A DNA stretch of 64,000 bases from Ichthyophis bannanicus. Lineage: Eukaryota > Chordata > Amphibia > Gymnophiona > Ichthyophiidae. How positions within the stretch are numbered: position 1 is the stretch's first letter; the number at the start of each line of letters is the position of its first letter. The position numbers and the translations under genes were made by a program. This document shows positions 55,606 to 64,000 of this stretch, in pieces. Location: assembly GCA_033557465.1 (NCBI GenBank), contig CM066033.1, positions 708,383,637 to 708,447,636 on the forward strand. The letters run 5' to 3'. The notes below the pieces were generated by a model, which did no database searches, was not told the origin of the DNA, and saw only the letters and a program-made list of their open reading frames with translations.

Positions 55606-56990
55606 AGCGACAGAGAGCCAGTTCCTCCTTGTTTATGTAAAACATGGCTACTTGATTGTCCGTATGAATAAGGACTGTCTTGTAGCTGAGGAGGGTATGA
55701 AAGACCTTGAGAGCTAGAAAAACTGCTCGAAGCTCCAAGTGGTGGATATGAAGAGAGGTCTCCTGTGGGGACCAAGTGACTTGAGTGGAAAGGTCCTGTA
55801 GATGGGCTCCCCAACCTGTTTGGGAGGCATCTGTTGTGAGGGTTGCTTGGGGCAACAACTGTTGGAAGGGGGACCCCAGCAACAAATTCTGAGTGGACCA
55901 TCCACCATTGGAGAGACCAAGAGAGACGTTTGGTGGTTGCTATTTGGTCTGAGAGAGCCCCTGAAGCTTGAGTCCACTGGGTGGACAAAGTCCATTGAGC
56001 TGCTCTCATGTGTAGGCGAGCATAGGGTACCACATGTACTGTGGAAGCCATGTGGCCTAGCAGTTGTAGCATCTCCCGGGCAGTTAAGTGGCTCTTTGAC
56101 TGAATCTGGGAGGCTAACTTCACTAGACGTTGGCAACGGGCCTGAGGAAGGTAGGCCCTTGCAGTAGTGGTATCCAACCAGGCCCCTATGAATTCTAGGG
56201 ACCGAGTAAGGGTGAGCTGAGACTTTGGGAGGTTTACCACAAGTCCCAGGTACTGCAGAATGCGCCTTGTGCGGTCCAGGGAAATCTGGGCCTCTGACTG
56301 AGATGGAGCTCAGATGAGCCAGTCGTCCAGGTATGGGAAGACAAATATTCCCAGAGTGCGTAGAAATGCAGCAACTATTGCCATGCATTTGGTGAACACT
56401 CTTGGAGCAGAGGCCAGACCGAAAGGAAGGACTCTGTATTGGTAATGTTTTCCCTGGAAAAGAAACCGTAGGAATCTTCTGTGAGAGGGATGGATGAGGA
56501 CATGTGTGTACGCATCCTTGAGATCTAGAGAACAAAGCCAATCCTGACTTTGAAGGTATGGAAGGAGAGTGCCCAGAGAAAGCATCTTGAACTTCTCCTT
56601 GCATAGAAATTTGTTCAATTCTCTGAGATCTAAGATGGGTCTGTATCCCCCTGTCTTCTTCGGAATGAGAAAATAGGGGGAGTAGAACCCTGACCCTTGA
56701 TGAAGAAGAGGAACTTCTTCTATTGCCCCTTGGGAAAGAAGGGTAGCTACCTCCTAACCTAGAAGGTCGAGAAGAGATGTGGGAGAATTGAAGTGTCTCA
56801 CCATGGTGTGGGGAGGAAGGTCTGAGAAATGAAGTTTGTAGCCCTCTCTTATGATGGAGAGGGTCCACTGCTCTGATGTGATTTGCTCCCATCTGGGAGC
56901 AAAATGAGCTAACCTTCCTGGAATAGTGAGAGGTTCTGGCTGTTGTAGAGCCAGAAAGGCTAAGTTCTCTAGCATCAAGTCAAAAACCCT
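55059..56990 (-). pseudogene. DIRS B reverse transcriptase / RNase H, frameshifted
   Basis: RT at 56310-56618 (MNKFLCKEKFKMLSLGTLLP, VLPFGLASAPRVFTKCMAIV, YLDDWLI, then a stop). The connection is at 55900-56240 (LEFIGAWLDTTTARAYLP). RNase H is at 55589-55885 in another frame (LTTDASQTGWGAHLQDL, HTDNQVAMFYINK), where a 4-base deletion relative to C near 55638 shifts back to the frame ending HLRAWLLKA at 55059. A stop after YLDDWLI and two frame changes inactivate it. Confidence 0.8.
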
Positions 56991-57128
56991 GAGGGGGTCG
57001 GGACTGCTGAGTTGCAGCAGCCCCTGTAGGCTTAGGCCTGGCCTGCTTGGCTTGCTGACCCTGAGGGGCAGCGTGGACAGCCTGATATTGAGGGTACTGT
57101 TTGTAGGCAGTGCCCTTCCTTGGGTAAA
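56990..57128 (-). pseudogene. DIRS B gag, C-terminal end
   Basis: Gag tail rich in Gln/Lys/Pro/Ala (GQQAKQARPKPTGAAATQQS), parallel to the end of C gag at 60546-60690. It joins in frame to 62740 when DIRS C is removed. Confidence 0.8.
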
Positions 57129-57317
57129 GCACAGTTACTTACCTGTAACAGGTGATCTCTGGGAACAGCAGGAATTAGTCCTCACATATGGGTACGTCGG
57201 AACCGACGGAGCCTGCGCGGGAAAACTCCCCAGCTTCCCAGAAAGGAAAGCTTTTGGGGCCTCCCACAGAGCATGCGCGCTGCCTTCCCGCCTTCCTGAC
57301 CAACTCTCCTCAGTTCG
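57129..57317. repeat. Left ITR of DIRS C
   Basis: Bases 57154-57317 pair with 62576-62739 (for example cccagcttcccagaaaggaa and its complement). Bases 57129-57153 are unique to this end. Confidence 0.9.
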
Positions 57318-57398
57318 AATTTAAAGCTGAGACAATAGAGAAAGGAAAGGAAAGGAAAGAGAGAGAGAGATACAACTCCCAGGGGAGGTGGGTGGGTT

Positions 57399-57496
57399 GT
57401 GAGGACTAATTCCTGCTGTTCCCAGAGATCACCTGTTACAGGTAAGTAACTGTGCTATCTCCAGGAACAAGCAGGAATGAGTCCTCACATATGGGG
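57399..57496. repeat. Internal complementary region of C
   Basis: 57399-57455 is the complement of the left terminus and 57456-57496 that of the right terminus. The junction gtgc/tatc is the complement of a right-end to left-end circle junction. Confidence 0.9.
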
Positions 57497-57593
57497 ACTC
57501 CCTAGCTAAGATGCCGGGGAGATCCCCCTCCAAGGGTTCCTCATCTTCCTATGGATCTCAGGCATCCATTCAGGGAAGGTGGGCAGGAGTTGT

Positions 57594-58640
57594 TTAAGAA
57601 TGGAACAGGTGTCTGAGGACAGCCTGACCAAACAAGGCAACCCGGCGGGAGTCCTTGTCCAAGCAGTAATGGGCTGTGAAGGTATGAACAGAGGCCCAGG
57701 TGGCTGCTCGACAGATCTGATCGATGGATACAGAATGAAGATGAGCCATAGATGTGGCCATGGCTCTCACATTGTGAGCTGTGACATGGCCTTCCAGAGA
57801 AAGGTTCTTACTCTGGTAAGCAAAAGAAATACACTGAGCAATCCAATTGGACAGTGTTCTTTTTGAGACTGGAAGTCCTAAATGAGAAGGATCAAAAGCA
57901 ACAAAAAGTTGAGAAGACTTTCGATGTTGCTGCGTCCTGTGGATGTAAAAGGCAAGAGCTCTTTTACAATATAACGTATGTAGGTTCCTCTCTGCACAGG
58001 ATGCATGAGGAGCTGGAAAAAAGACAGGTAGATATACCTCTTGATTAAGATGAAAAGGTGAGACCACTTTAGGCATAAAGTGAGGATTTGTCCTAAGGAC
58101 TACCTTATCATGATGTATAAGGTGGATTAGCCACTAAAGCCTGCAGTTCACTGATGCGGCGAGCAGAAGTGATTGCAATAAGGAAAATAACTTTCCAGGA
58201 AAGAAATTTCAAGGAGGTAGTGGCTAAGGGTTCAAAGGGTGGCTTCATAAGCTGACCAAGAACCACGTTTAAGTCCCATGCCACCGGAGGAGGCCGAATG
58301 GGAGGTTTAGTTAAAGTTAGACCTCTCATAAATCTTGCAATAAGAGGATGAGAGGAGACAGGTTGTCTATTGATAGGCTGAAGAGATGCTGCAATAGCAC
58401 TCAAATGGACCCTTACAGAATTTGTTTTAAGTCCTGCATTGGAAAGATGCAGGAGATATTCGAGTAAAGAATTCAAAGGTAGTGCTAGAGGGTTAAGACC
58501 CTTTTCAGCACACAAAATGGAAAATCTTTTCCATTTAAAAGCATAAGAACGCCTGGTGGAAGGTTTCCTAGAGGCATGGAGGATATCCTTCACCTGTTGA
58601 GAAAGATTTAAGTCTTGAAGGTCTAGGCCTTCAGTAACCA
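57594..58640 (-). pseudogene. DIRS C tyrosine recombinase, 8-base deletion
   Basis: The N-terminal half (to 58108) has STRRSYAFKWKRFSILCAEK, NSVRVHLSAIAASLQP and ITSARRISELQALVANPPYT, then is lost. The catalytic half at 57594-58076 is open from PKVVSPFHLNQEVYLPVFF through TAHNVRAMATSMAHLHS (HxxR) and TFTAHYCLD (Tyr). Compared with B at 54550, eight bases (gaaccttg) are missing near 58114, which explains the frame change. All four catalytic residues are otherwise present. Confidence 0.85.
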
Positions 58641-60676
58641 AGCTCTGAGGTGAAGGGACTTGGGGTTTGGGTGCCACAAAGTCCCCTCCTCTTGAGACAG
58701 AAGGTCTGGAGCAGCTCCCAGATCCAGGGAGGGTGCCTGGGAGAGATGCAGAAGTAGAGGGTACCACACTTGGTGTGGCCAGCGTGGAGCTATGAGTATC
58801 ATAGATCCTTGATCCCTCTGAAGTTTGAATAGAGTCTTGGGAATCAAAGGAATGGGTGGAAAGGCGTACAGGAAGGCCTGACCCCAATGAAGGAGGAAGG
58901 CATCGTTGGCCTGAGCTCCCTGACACGGAATTTTGGAACAGAACCGGGGAGGTTTGGCATTGCACGGACTTGCAAACAGGTCTATGTCCGGGGTTCCCCA
59001 TTTCTGAAAGATTCTGAGTACCTGATCCATGTGCAGGGACCATTCGTGTGGAAGCAGAACTCGACTGAGTCTGTCTGCCCAAGAGTTTTGGATTCCTGGG
59101 AGGTATACTGCCAGGAGATGGATTGATGCTCTCTGGCGAAGGCCCACAATTTTAGAGCTTCGTTGCAAAGCGACAGAGAGCCAGTCCCTCCTTGTTTGTT
59201 TATGTAGAACATGGCTACTTGATTGTCGGTATGAACAAGAACTGTCATGTTGATGAGGAGGGTATGAAAGACCTTGAGAGCAAGGAAAATTGCTCGCAGC
59301 TCCAAAAGGTTGATATGAAAGGTGGTCTCCTGTGGAGACCAAGTGCCCTGAGTGGAGAGGTCTTGGAGATGCGCTCCCCAACCTGTTTGGGAGGCATCTG
59401 TAGTGAGAGTTGCTTGGGGTAACAAAGGTTGGAAGGGGGACCCCAACAACAGATTTTGAGTGGATATCCACCATTTGAGAGACCAAAAAAGACGTTTTGA
59501 GGTTGCTATTTGGTCTGAGAGAGCTCCTGATGCTTGGGTCCACTGGGTGGACAAAGTCCATTGAGCTGCTCTCATATGTAGGCGAGCATAAGGCACCACA
59601 TGAACTGTGGATGCCATGTGGCCTAGCAGTTGTAGCATCTCCCTGGCAGTCAAGTGGCTTCTGGACTGAATTTGAGAGGCCAAGTGCACTAGACGGTGGC
59701 AACGGGCCTGAGGAAGATAGGCCCTTGCAGTGGTGGTATCTAGCCAGGCCCCTATGAATTCTAGGGACTGAGTAGGGGTGAGTTGAGACTTTGGCAGATT
59801 GATGACAAGTCCCAGATAGTGCAGTATGCGTCTGGTGTGGTCCAGGGAAGTCTGTGCCTCGGACTGAGATGGAGCTCGGATGAGCCAGTCGTCCAAGTAT
59901 GGGAAGACAAATATTCCCAGAGTTCGTAGAAATGCAGCCACTATTGACATGCATTTGGTGAACACTCTTGGAGCAGAGGCTAGACCGAAGGGGAGTACTC
60001 TGTATTGGAAATGTTTTCCCTGGAACAGAAATCGTAGAAATTTTCTGTGGGATGGATGGATGAGTATATGTGTGTACGCATCCTTTAGATCTAGAGAACA
60101 AAGCCAATCCTGACTCTGTAGGTATGGAAGGAGAGTGCCTAGAGAAGGCATCTTGAATTTCTCCCTGTATAGAAATTTGTTCAATTCTCTGAGATCCAAA
60201 ATGGGTCTGTACCCCCCTGTTTTCTTGGGAATGAGAAAATAAGGGGAGTAAAAACCTGACCCTTGTTGAGGAAGAGGAACCTCTTCTATTGCTTTTTGGG
60301 CGAGAAGAGTGGTCACCTCCTGACCCAACAGATCTAGGAGAGATGGGGGAGAATTGAAACTTCTCACCATGGTATGGGGAGGAAGGTTGGAGAAATGTAG
60401 TTTGTAGCCCTCTCTGATGATAGAGAGGGTCCATTGCTCTGATGTGATTTGCTCCCATCTGGGAGCAAAATGAGTTAACCTTCCTGGAATGGTGAGAGGT
60501 TCTGGATGTTTTAGAGCCAGAAAGGTTAAGTTCTCTAGTTTTAAGTCAAAATCCCTGAGGGGGTTGGGACTGTTGGGCTGTAGCAGCCCCTGCAGGTTTT
60601 GCCCTGGCCTGTTTAGGCTGCTGACGCTTAGGAGCAAAGCGAGCTGCAGAAGATTGTTGGCCAGTATTTGTGGCAA
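58623..60676 (-). pseudogene. DIRS C reverse transcriptase / RNase H, one-base deletion
   Basis: The open frame at 58982-60676 carries RT (YFLIPKKTGGYRPILDLREL, SLDLKDAYTHILIHPSHRKF, VLPFGLASAPRVFTKCMS, YLDDWLIRAPS near residue 260) and RNase H (LTTDASQTGWGAHLQDL near 425, LLELRAIFLALKVFHTLL, HTDNQVAMFYINKQ near 485). After AREHQ the frame is lost through a missing base near 59127 and continues in the next frame to the family C-terminal domain (WGTPDIDLFASPCNAKPPRF, LYAFPPIPLIPKTLFKL) and WLLKA at 58623. Its start overlaps the end of gag by 131 bases in another frame. Confidence 0.85.
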
Positions 60677-62356
60677 ATCTGGCCTTCTTGTAGAAAGGCT
60701 TTTTGAAAGATTTCTTCTTGACAGGGGTAGAGGTAGACTTAGAAAGTCTATCTAAAGCAGCATTTTCTGCATCCATTTGAGTGGCTTTGATTTGCCACTC
60801 CTTACCAAACAGATTCTCACCCGTACAGGGCAAATTTCCCAACCCATCCTGGACCCAGGGTTCAAGGTTAGAGGCCTGGAGCCAAGCAATTCTGCGAGCC
60901 GCTATGGCAATACCTGAGGCTCTGCTAGCACCTTCAAAGGAGTCAAAGGCTGCTTTGTTGGAGAACTTTGAAATATCTTGGGTATGCTTCAGCAGAAGAA
61001 GGAACTCCTCCTTTCTATCCTCTGGGATAAAGGGGAGAAAATGGCGTATTTTTAATGCAATTTCCTTCAGAAACATGCCCATATAGAGGCTGTATGAGTT
61101 GATTCTGGCAATAAGCATACTTGCTTGGAAGATTTTTCTTCCAAAAGCATCCAGAGTCCTACATTCTCTTCCTGGGGGAGTAGAAGAGTGTCTTTTAGTA
61201 CTCTTGATCCTTTTCATAGCTGACTGCACCACAATGGAGTGGTGCGGGAGCTGAGTTTTTGGAAACCCAGGAGAAAGGGGGACACGATACATGGTGTCCA
61301 GACGACGAGAATGTGGAGATAGGGTGAGAGGAGTCTCCCATAAGTCCATCATGTGATCTTCAAGAATTTCATGGATGGGCAGGGTGACTGCCTCTTTGGG
61401 AACCTTAGAGTATCCTAAAATGTCTAACTTTTTTGCTCTAGGTTCTTTTTCAGAGGATACAGAAACAGAAAGACCTTTAGCTACTTCAATGATGAAGTCT
61501 TGAAAGGATAAATCCTCTGGAGGAGACATTCTCCTCTTTGGAGAAGAGGGCTCCTCAGGTAGAGTAAGGGATACTTCAGCAGAGTCATCTGATGAATCAG
61601 AATCATCAGAAGACTCAAAGTATCGTCTGTTTGCTTCCAAGGATCGATAAGCGTATCGACCGGTATCGACATCGGGGGTACCCGGAACCGGATCGGTATC
61701 GGGAAAAACCCCGGAACCGGGAACCGGAATCGGTATCCTGGTCAATGTGGAAGGCATGGGTACCGGTATCGGTTGTGGTACCGGAACCGGAGTCGGTACC
61801 GAGGGCGTTGCAGCCTTAATAAAAGCCAAAATGGCCTGCTGCATGGATTGAACTGTATGATTCATGGACGCCACGACTGTCTGGATGTCGGTACCGGATG
61901 ATTGAGCCGGTACCCCAGAACAGTCTTACAGGTGATCGGTCGAGGCCGTGCCATTGATGTCAACCTGTAACCCCATAGGAGGAGCTTTGGAAGCCGGAGC
62001 TTCCCGCCGGGGTTGTTTGGCTGGGGCAGGGTCCTCAGGGTCAAGCCCAGGGGTATCTCGATACTTAGAGGGAGATTTACCCTTTGAGGACCTGCCAGAG
62101 GAATGTTTGGTTACCTGAGATCCATCAGGAGAGGAAGACCTGGAAGATGTCGATGCTGGAGTATCTGTAGAAAACAGCATGTGAAACTTGGCTGCCCGGT
62201 TCTGTAAGCCACGTTTAGACATCAAAGAACAGGATGGGCAATCCGGAATGGAAATGGTCAGGCCCCAAACATTTAAGACACCATTCATGGGTGTCTGTGA
62301 CTGAAATAGTACCGCTGCACTTGGTGCATTTTTTAAACCCAGAGGCTTGTTTCTCC
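60546..62356 (-). pseudogene. DIRS C gag-like protein, two lesions
   Basis: The gene starts at 62356 with a zinc-binding-like segment (KKCTKCSGTISVTD, EWCLKCLGPDH), then a frame change near 62260. A Ser/Pro/Lys-rich part (61926-62230) ends at a TAA. The long remaining frame at 60546-61874 (442 residues) has a Pro/Val-rich tract, an acidic stretch, the conserved body (SPGFPKTQLPHHSIVVQSAM, PGRECRTLDAFGRKIFQASM) and a basic Gln/Ala/Lys-rich tail. Homologous to gag of B and G. The role is inferred from position, as a nucleic-acid-binding structural protein. Confidence 0.75.
61640..61915. repeat. GGTACCGG-type short repeats inside C gag
   Basis: Many interspersed ggtaccgg, ggtatcgg and ggaaccgg units encode the Pro-Val-Pro tract of gag. 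Similar units recur in the terminal repeats (gtcggtaccgac, about 62686), so gag linker and terminus share a motif. Confidence 0.6.
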
Positions 62357-62575
62357 ATGAGGGAGAATTAGTGAAGGCCTAAAGGCCTCACAGAACTAAC
62401 ACACCAAGTGAGGAAAAAAAAAAGAAGATTTTTTTTTTTTTTTTTAAATAAAGGAAAAAAGACCGGCGGTACCGGTCTGGAATCGGGGAAGGCAGACACG
62501 CGGCCAAAGAAAAAAATTAAAATAACTTCTTCAGCGGTGACAGGAACACGACCTGCTGGCTCCGCGGAAAAAGAA

Positions 62576-62739
62576 GAACTGAGGAGAGTTGGTCAGGAAG
62601 GCGGGAAGGCAGCGCGCATGCGCAGTGGGAGGCCCCAAAAGCTTTCCTTCTGGGAAGCTGGGGAGCTTTCCCGCTCGGGCTCCGTCGGTACCGACGTACC
62701 CCATATGTGAGGACTTATTCCTGCTTGTTCCTGGAGATA
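62576..62739. repeat. Right ITR of DIRS C
   Basis: Inverted partner of 57154-57317, ending tgcttgttcctggagata. The B gag frame resumes at 62740. Confidence 0.9.
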
Positions 62740-64000
62740 AGGGCTTTTTACCTGAGCCCTTCTTTTTATGAGAAGGGGCAGAGGTCTTCCTAGACAGCCT
62801 TGTCCGTGTAAGGTGCTCTGTTTCGAGCTGAGCGGCCTTCTCGGTGATGGGCTTGCTAAGAAGGTTTTCACCTCGGCAAGAGACATCGGCCAACTTGTCC
62901 TGAACCCATGGCTCGAGGTCCGATGACTGCAGCCACGCCTGGCGTCGAGCCGCGATGCCTGCTGCCGCAACTCGGGCCGAAGCCTCGAAGCCATCGTAGG
63001 CAGCGCGGGACATGAACTTCGAGCAGTCCCGAATCCCTGAGGACAAGGGCTTAAATCTCTGCAAGGGTTCCCAGGAGAGACCAACAGAGAACCCGGCCAA
63101 CTCCTTGGCCAGGTCCCGCAAGTACATGCCCATGTACAGCTGGTATGACTGGACACGGCAAGCAAGCATCGAGCCCTGGAAGCACTTTCTTCCGACGCCA
63201 TCAAGGTTTCGGGCCTCCCTGCCAGGGGGCACAGCGGAGTGCATCTTCTGGCTCTTCAGACGATGCATGGCCAATTCCACAACCATAGAATGGTGTGGTA
63301 GCTGTGCCTTCTGAAAGCCAGGGCTCTTCCGGAGTCGACTCGCTTGCTCAGAACCGGCGCCGAGGCCGGTGCCTCCCACATATGGAAGAGGAGATGTTCC
63401 AGCATCGGAGGAACCGGGACAGTAAAGGCCTCCTTCAGAGCAGAGTCATACTGCAGCACCTCGAGCTCTTCGGCTCGAGGCTCTTCCTCGGAGTCCGCCG
63501 GAATAGCCAAGGCAGTGGCCATATCCCGGACAAACTCCGAGAACCGAGTATCCTCCGGAGGGGATCTACTCCGGGGCTAAGACTGCGGTGAGTCCGACGG
63601 GACGCACCGAGTCTTGAACGTATCGGGAGACTCCTCGTCCTCCGTCTCCCAGGCGGACTCGTCCGAGGAGAAGTCAGGGTCCGACCCCGCAGGGCCCTGG
63701 AGCACCCGCCCCGATGCCGGAGGCACCGGGGTCGACGCCCTCGGTCCCGAACGGGAGGTCGAGGGAGACCGCGACCGAGGTCGACTTCGAGCCATGATGG
63801 ACTCGAGTTTCGGCTCGGCCTCCGGGGTCGACTTCGAAGTCGATGTCCCGGTGGTCAGGGCAGATGCGCCAGACAGGCTGGCCATCAGTGCCCGCTGCTG
63901 CTCCATGAAGGCAGACAGTCTGCTCTCCAAGGCTGTCATCCTGAGACTCAGCTCGGGAGATGCAGCAGCCACCGACTCGGACCCCGGCGGTGCCGGGCCC
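62740..64000 (-). pseudogene. DIRS B gag, main part, runs off the window
   Basis: Continues the gag cut at 57128: 62740-63340 encodes SRKTSAPSHKKKGSGKK, ENLLSKPITEKAAQLETEHL, ARRQAWLQSSDLEPWVQDKL, QLYMGMYLRDLAKELAGFSV and KSPGFQKAQLPHHSMVVELA. A frame change near 63340 leads to 63256-63522 and another near 63575 to the acidic and Ser-rich upstream part (63577-63972). It is close to G gag and more distant from C gag. Confidence 0.75.

Larger units (their letters stand above)
57129..62739 (-). mobile_element. DIRS element C, complete, youngest of the nest
   Basis: 5,611 bp with both ends visible: left gcacagttacttacctgtaa, right gttcctggagata. It has ITRs of 164 bp plus a 25-base unique left tip, an ICR, and gag, RT/RH and YR on the minus strand. 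Joining 57128 to 62740 (gggtaaa to agggc) reproduces the uninterrupted gag sequence seen in G near 18990-19020, so nothing was duplicated or lost. The genes carry only a few lesions: a frame change and a stop in gag, one base in RNase H, eight bases in YR. Confidence 0.92.
44789..64000 (-). mobile_element. DIRS element A, host of L1 and DIRS B
   Basis: The left (3') end gcatagttactcacctgtaa is at 44789 and the ICR at 45058-45158. The recombinase is split by L1 (45605-51049) and resumes at 51063, RT/RH runs to 53538, and there DIRS B is inserted. The gag and 5' end of A must lie beyond the window, to the right of B. The stretch 53539-64000 is therefore inside A without being A sequence. Confidence 0.8.
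53539..64000 (-). mobile_element. DIRS element B, host of DIRS C
   Basis: The left end gcacagttacttacctgtaa is at 53539, after tgttgaagaaa of the A reverse transcriptase. The ICR is at 53811-53909, YR at 54022-55605 and RT/RH at 55059-56990. Gag begins at about 56990, is cut at 57128 by DIRS C, resumes at 62740 and continues past the window end, so the right terminus is not seen. Confidence 0.85.

Noticed and set aside
58623..60458. A 611-residue novel protein on the minus strand
   Set aside because: Its upstream part is the overlapping frame over RT and its downstream part is the true RT/RH end reached through a one-base deletion; not a separate gene, although the overlap is reported as a finding.
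1..64000. CRISPR arrays, operons, phage or bacterial features
   Set aside because: No regularly spaced repeats or prokaryotic gene organisation; all recognisable proteins are eukaryotic transposon proteins.

Overview
This is vertebrate nuclear DNA that consists almost entirely of nested transposable elements. I found no convincing host gene and nothing microbial. The dominant family is DIRS-type tyrosine-recombinase (YR) retrotransposons, recognised by gag, reverse transcriptase/RNase H (RT/RH) and YR reading frames, inverted terminal repeats (ITRs), and an internal complementary region (ICR) that copies the circle junction. L1/Tx1-like, CR1, L2-like and RTE LINEs, SINE tails and a hAT-type MITE are also present. 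Several DIRS lineages beside CR1 and Tx1-like LINEs suggest an amphibian, possibly a caecilian; this is an inference and the species is not identified. Element letters A to H are mine.

Layout. 1-13153: DIRS D on the minus strand, 3' end outside the window, its 5' part split by an unassigned insert that is itself split by E (6041-12087), an element with DIRS ends but no recognisable DIRS genes. 13154-14714: unassigned. 14715-21402: a CR1 LINE cut by DIRS G (15394-21199). 21403-21845: short unassigned stretch. 21846-30334: DIRS F, hit by an ORF1-only LINE, a reversed DIRS fragment and a CR1 fragment. 30989-37697: DIRS H, hit by an L2-like LINE and a SINE. 37698-44788: lower-density stretch with a perfect 213-bp-arm palindrome and an RTE LINE cut by a hAT MITE. 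44789 to the end: DIRS A, which holds an apparently intact L1 (45605-51049) and DIRS B (53539 to beyond the window), which in turn holds DIRS C (57129-62739).

Every DIRS copy with a readable orientation points to the minus strand except the fragment at 24388-25437. Several insertions can be undone on paper: removing G restores a CR1 frame, removing C restores the gag frame of B, removing L1 restores the YR frame of A, removing the L2 restores the RNase H frame of H, and removing the MITE restores the RTE frame. DIRS insertions leave no target duplication; the L1, the ORF1-only LINE and the MITE leave 13, 18 and 8 bp. Nearly all DIRS genes carry frameshifts or stops. The clearest intact frames are L1 ORF1, L1 ORF2 and the recombinase frame of B.
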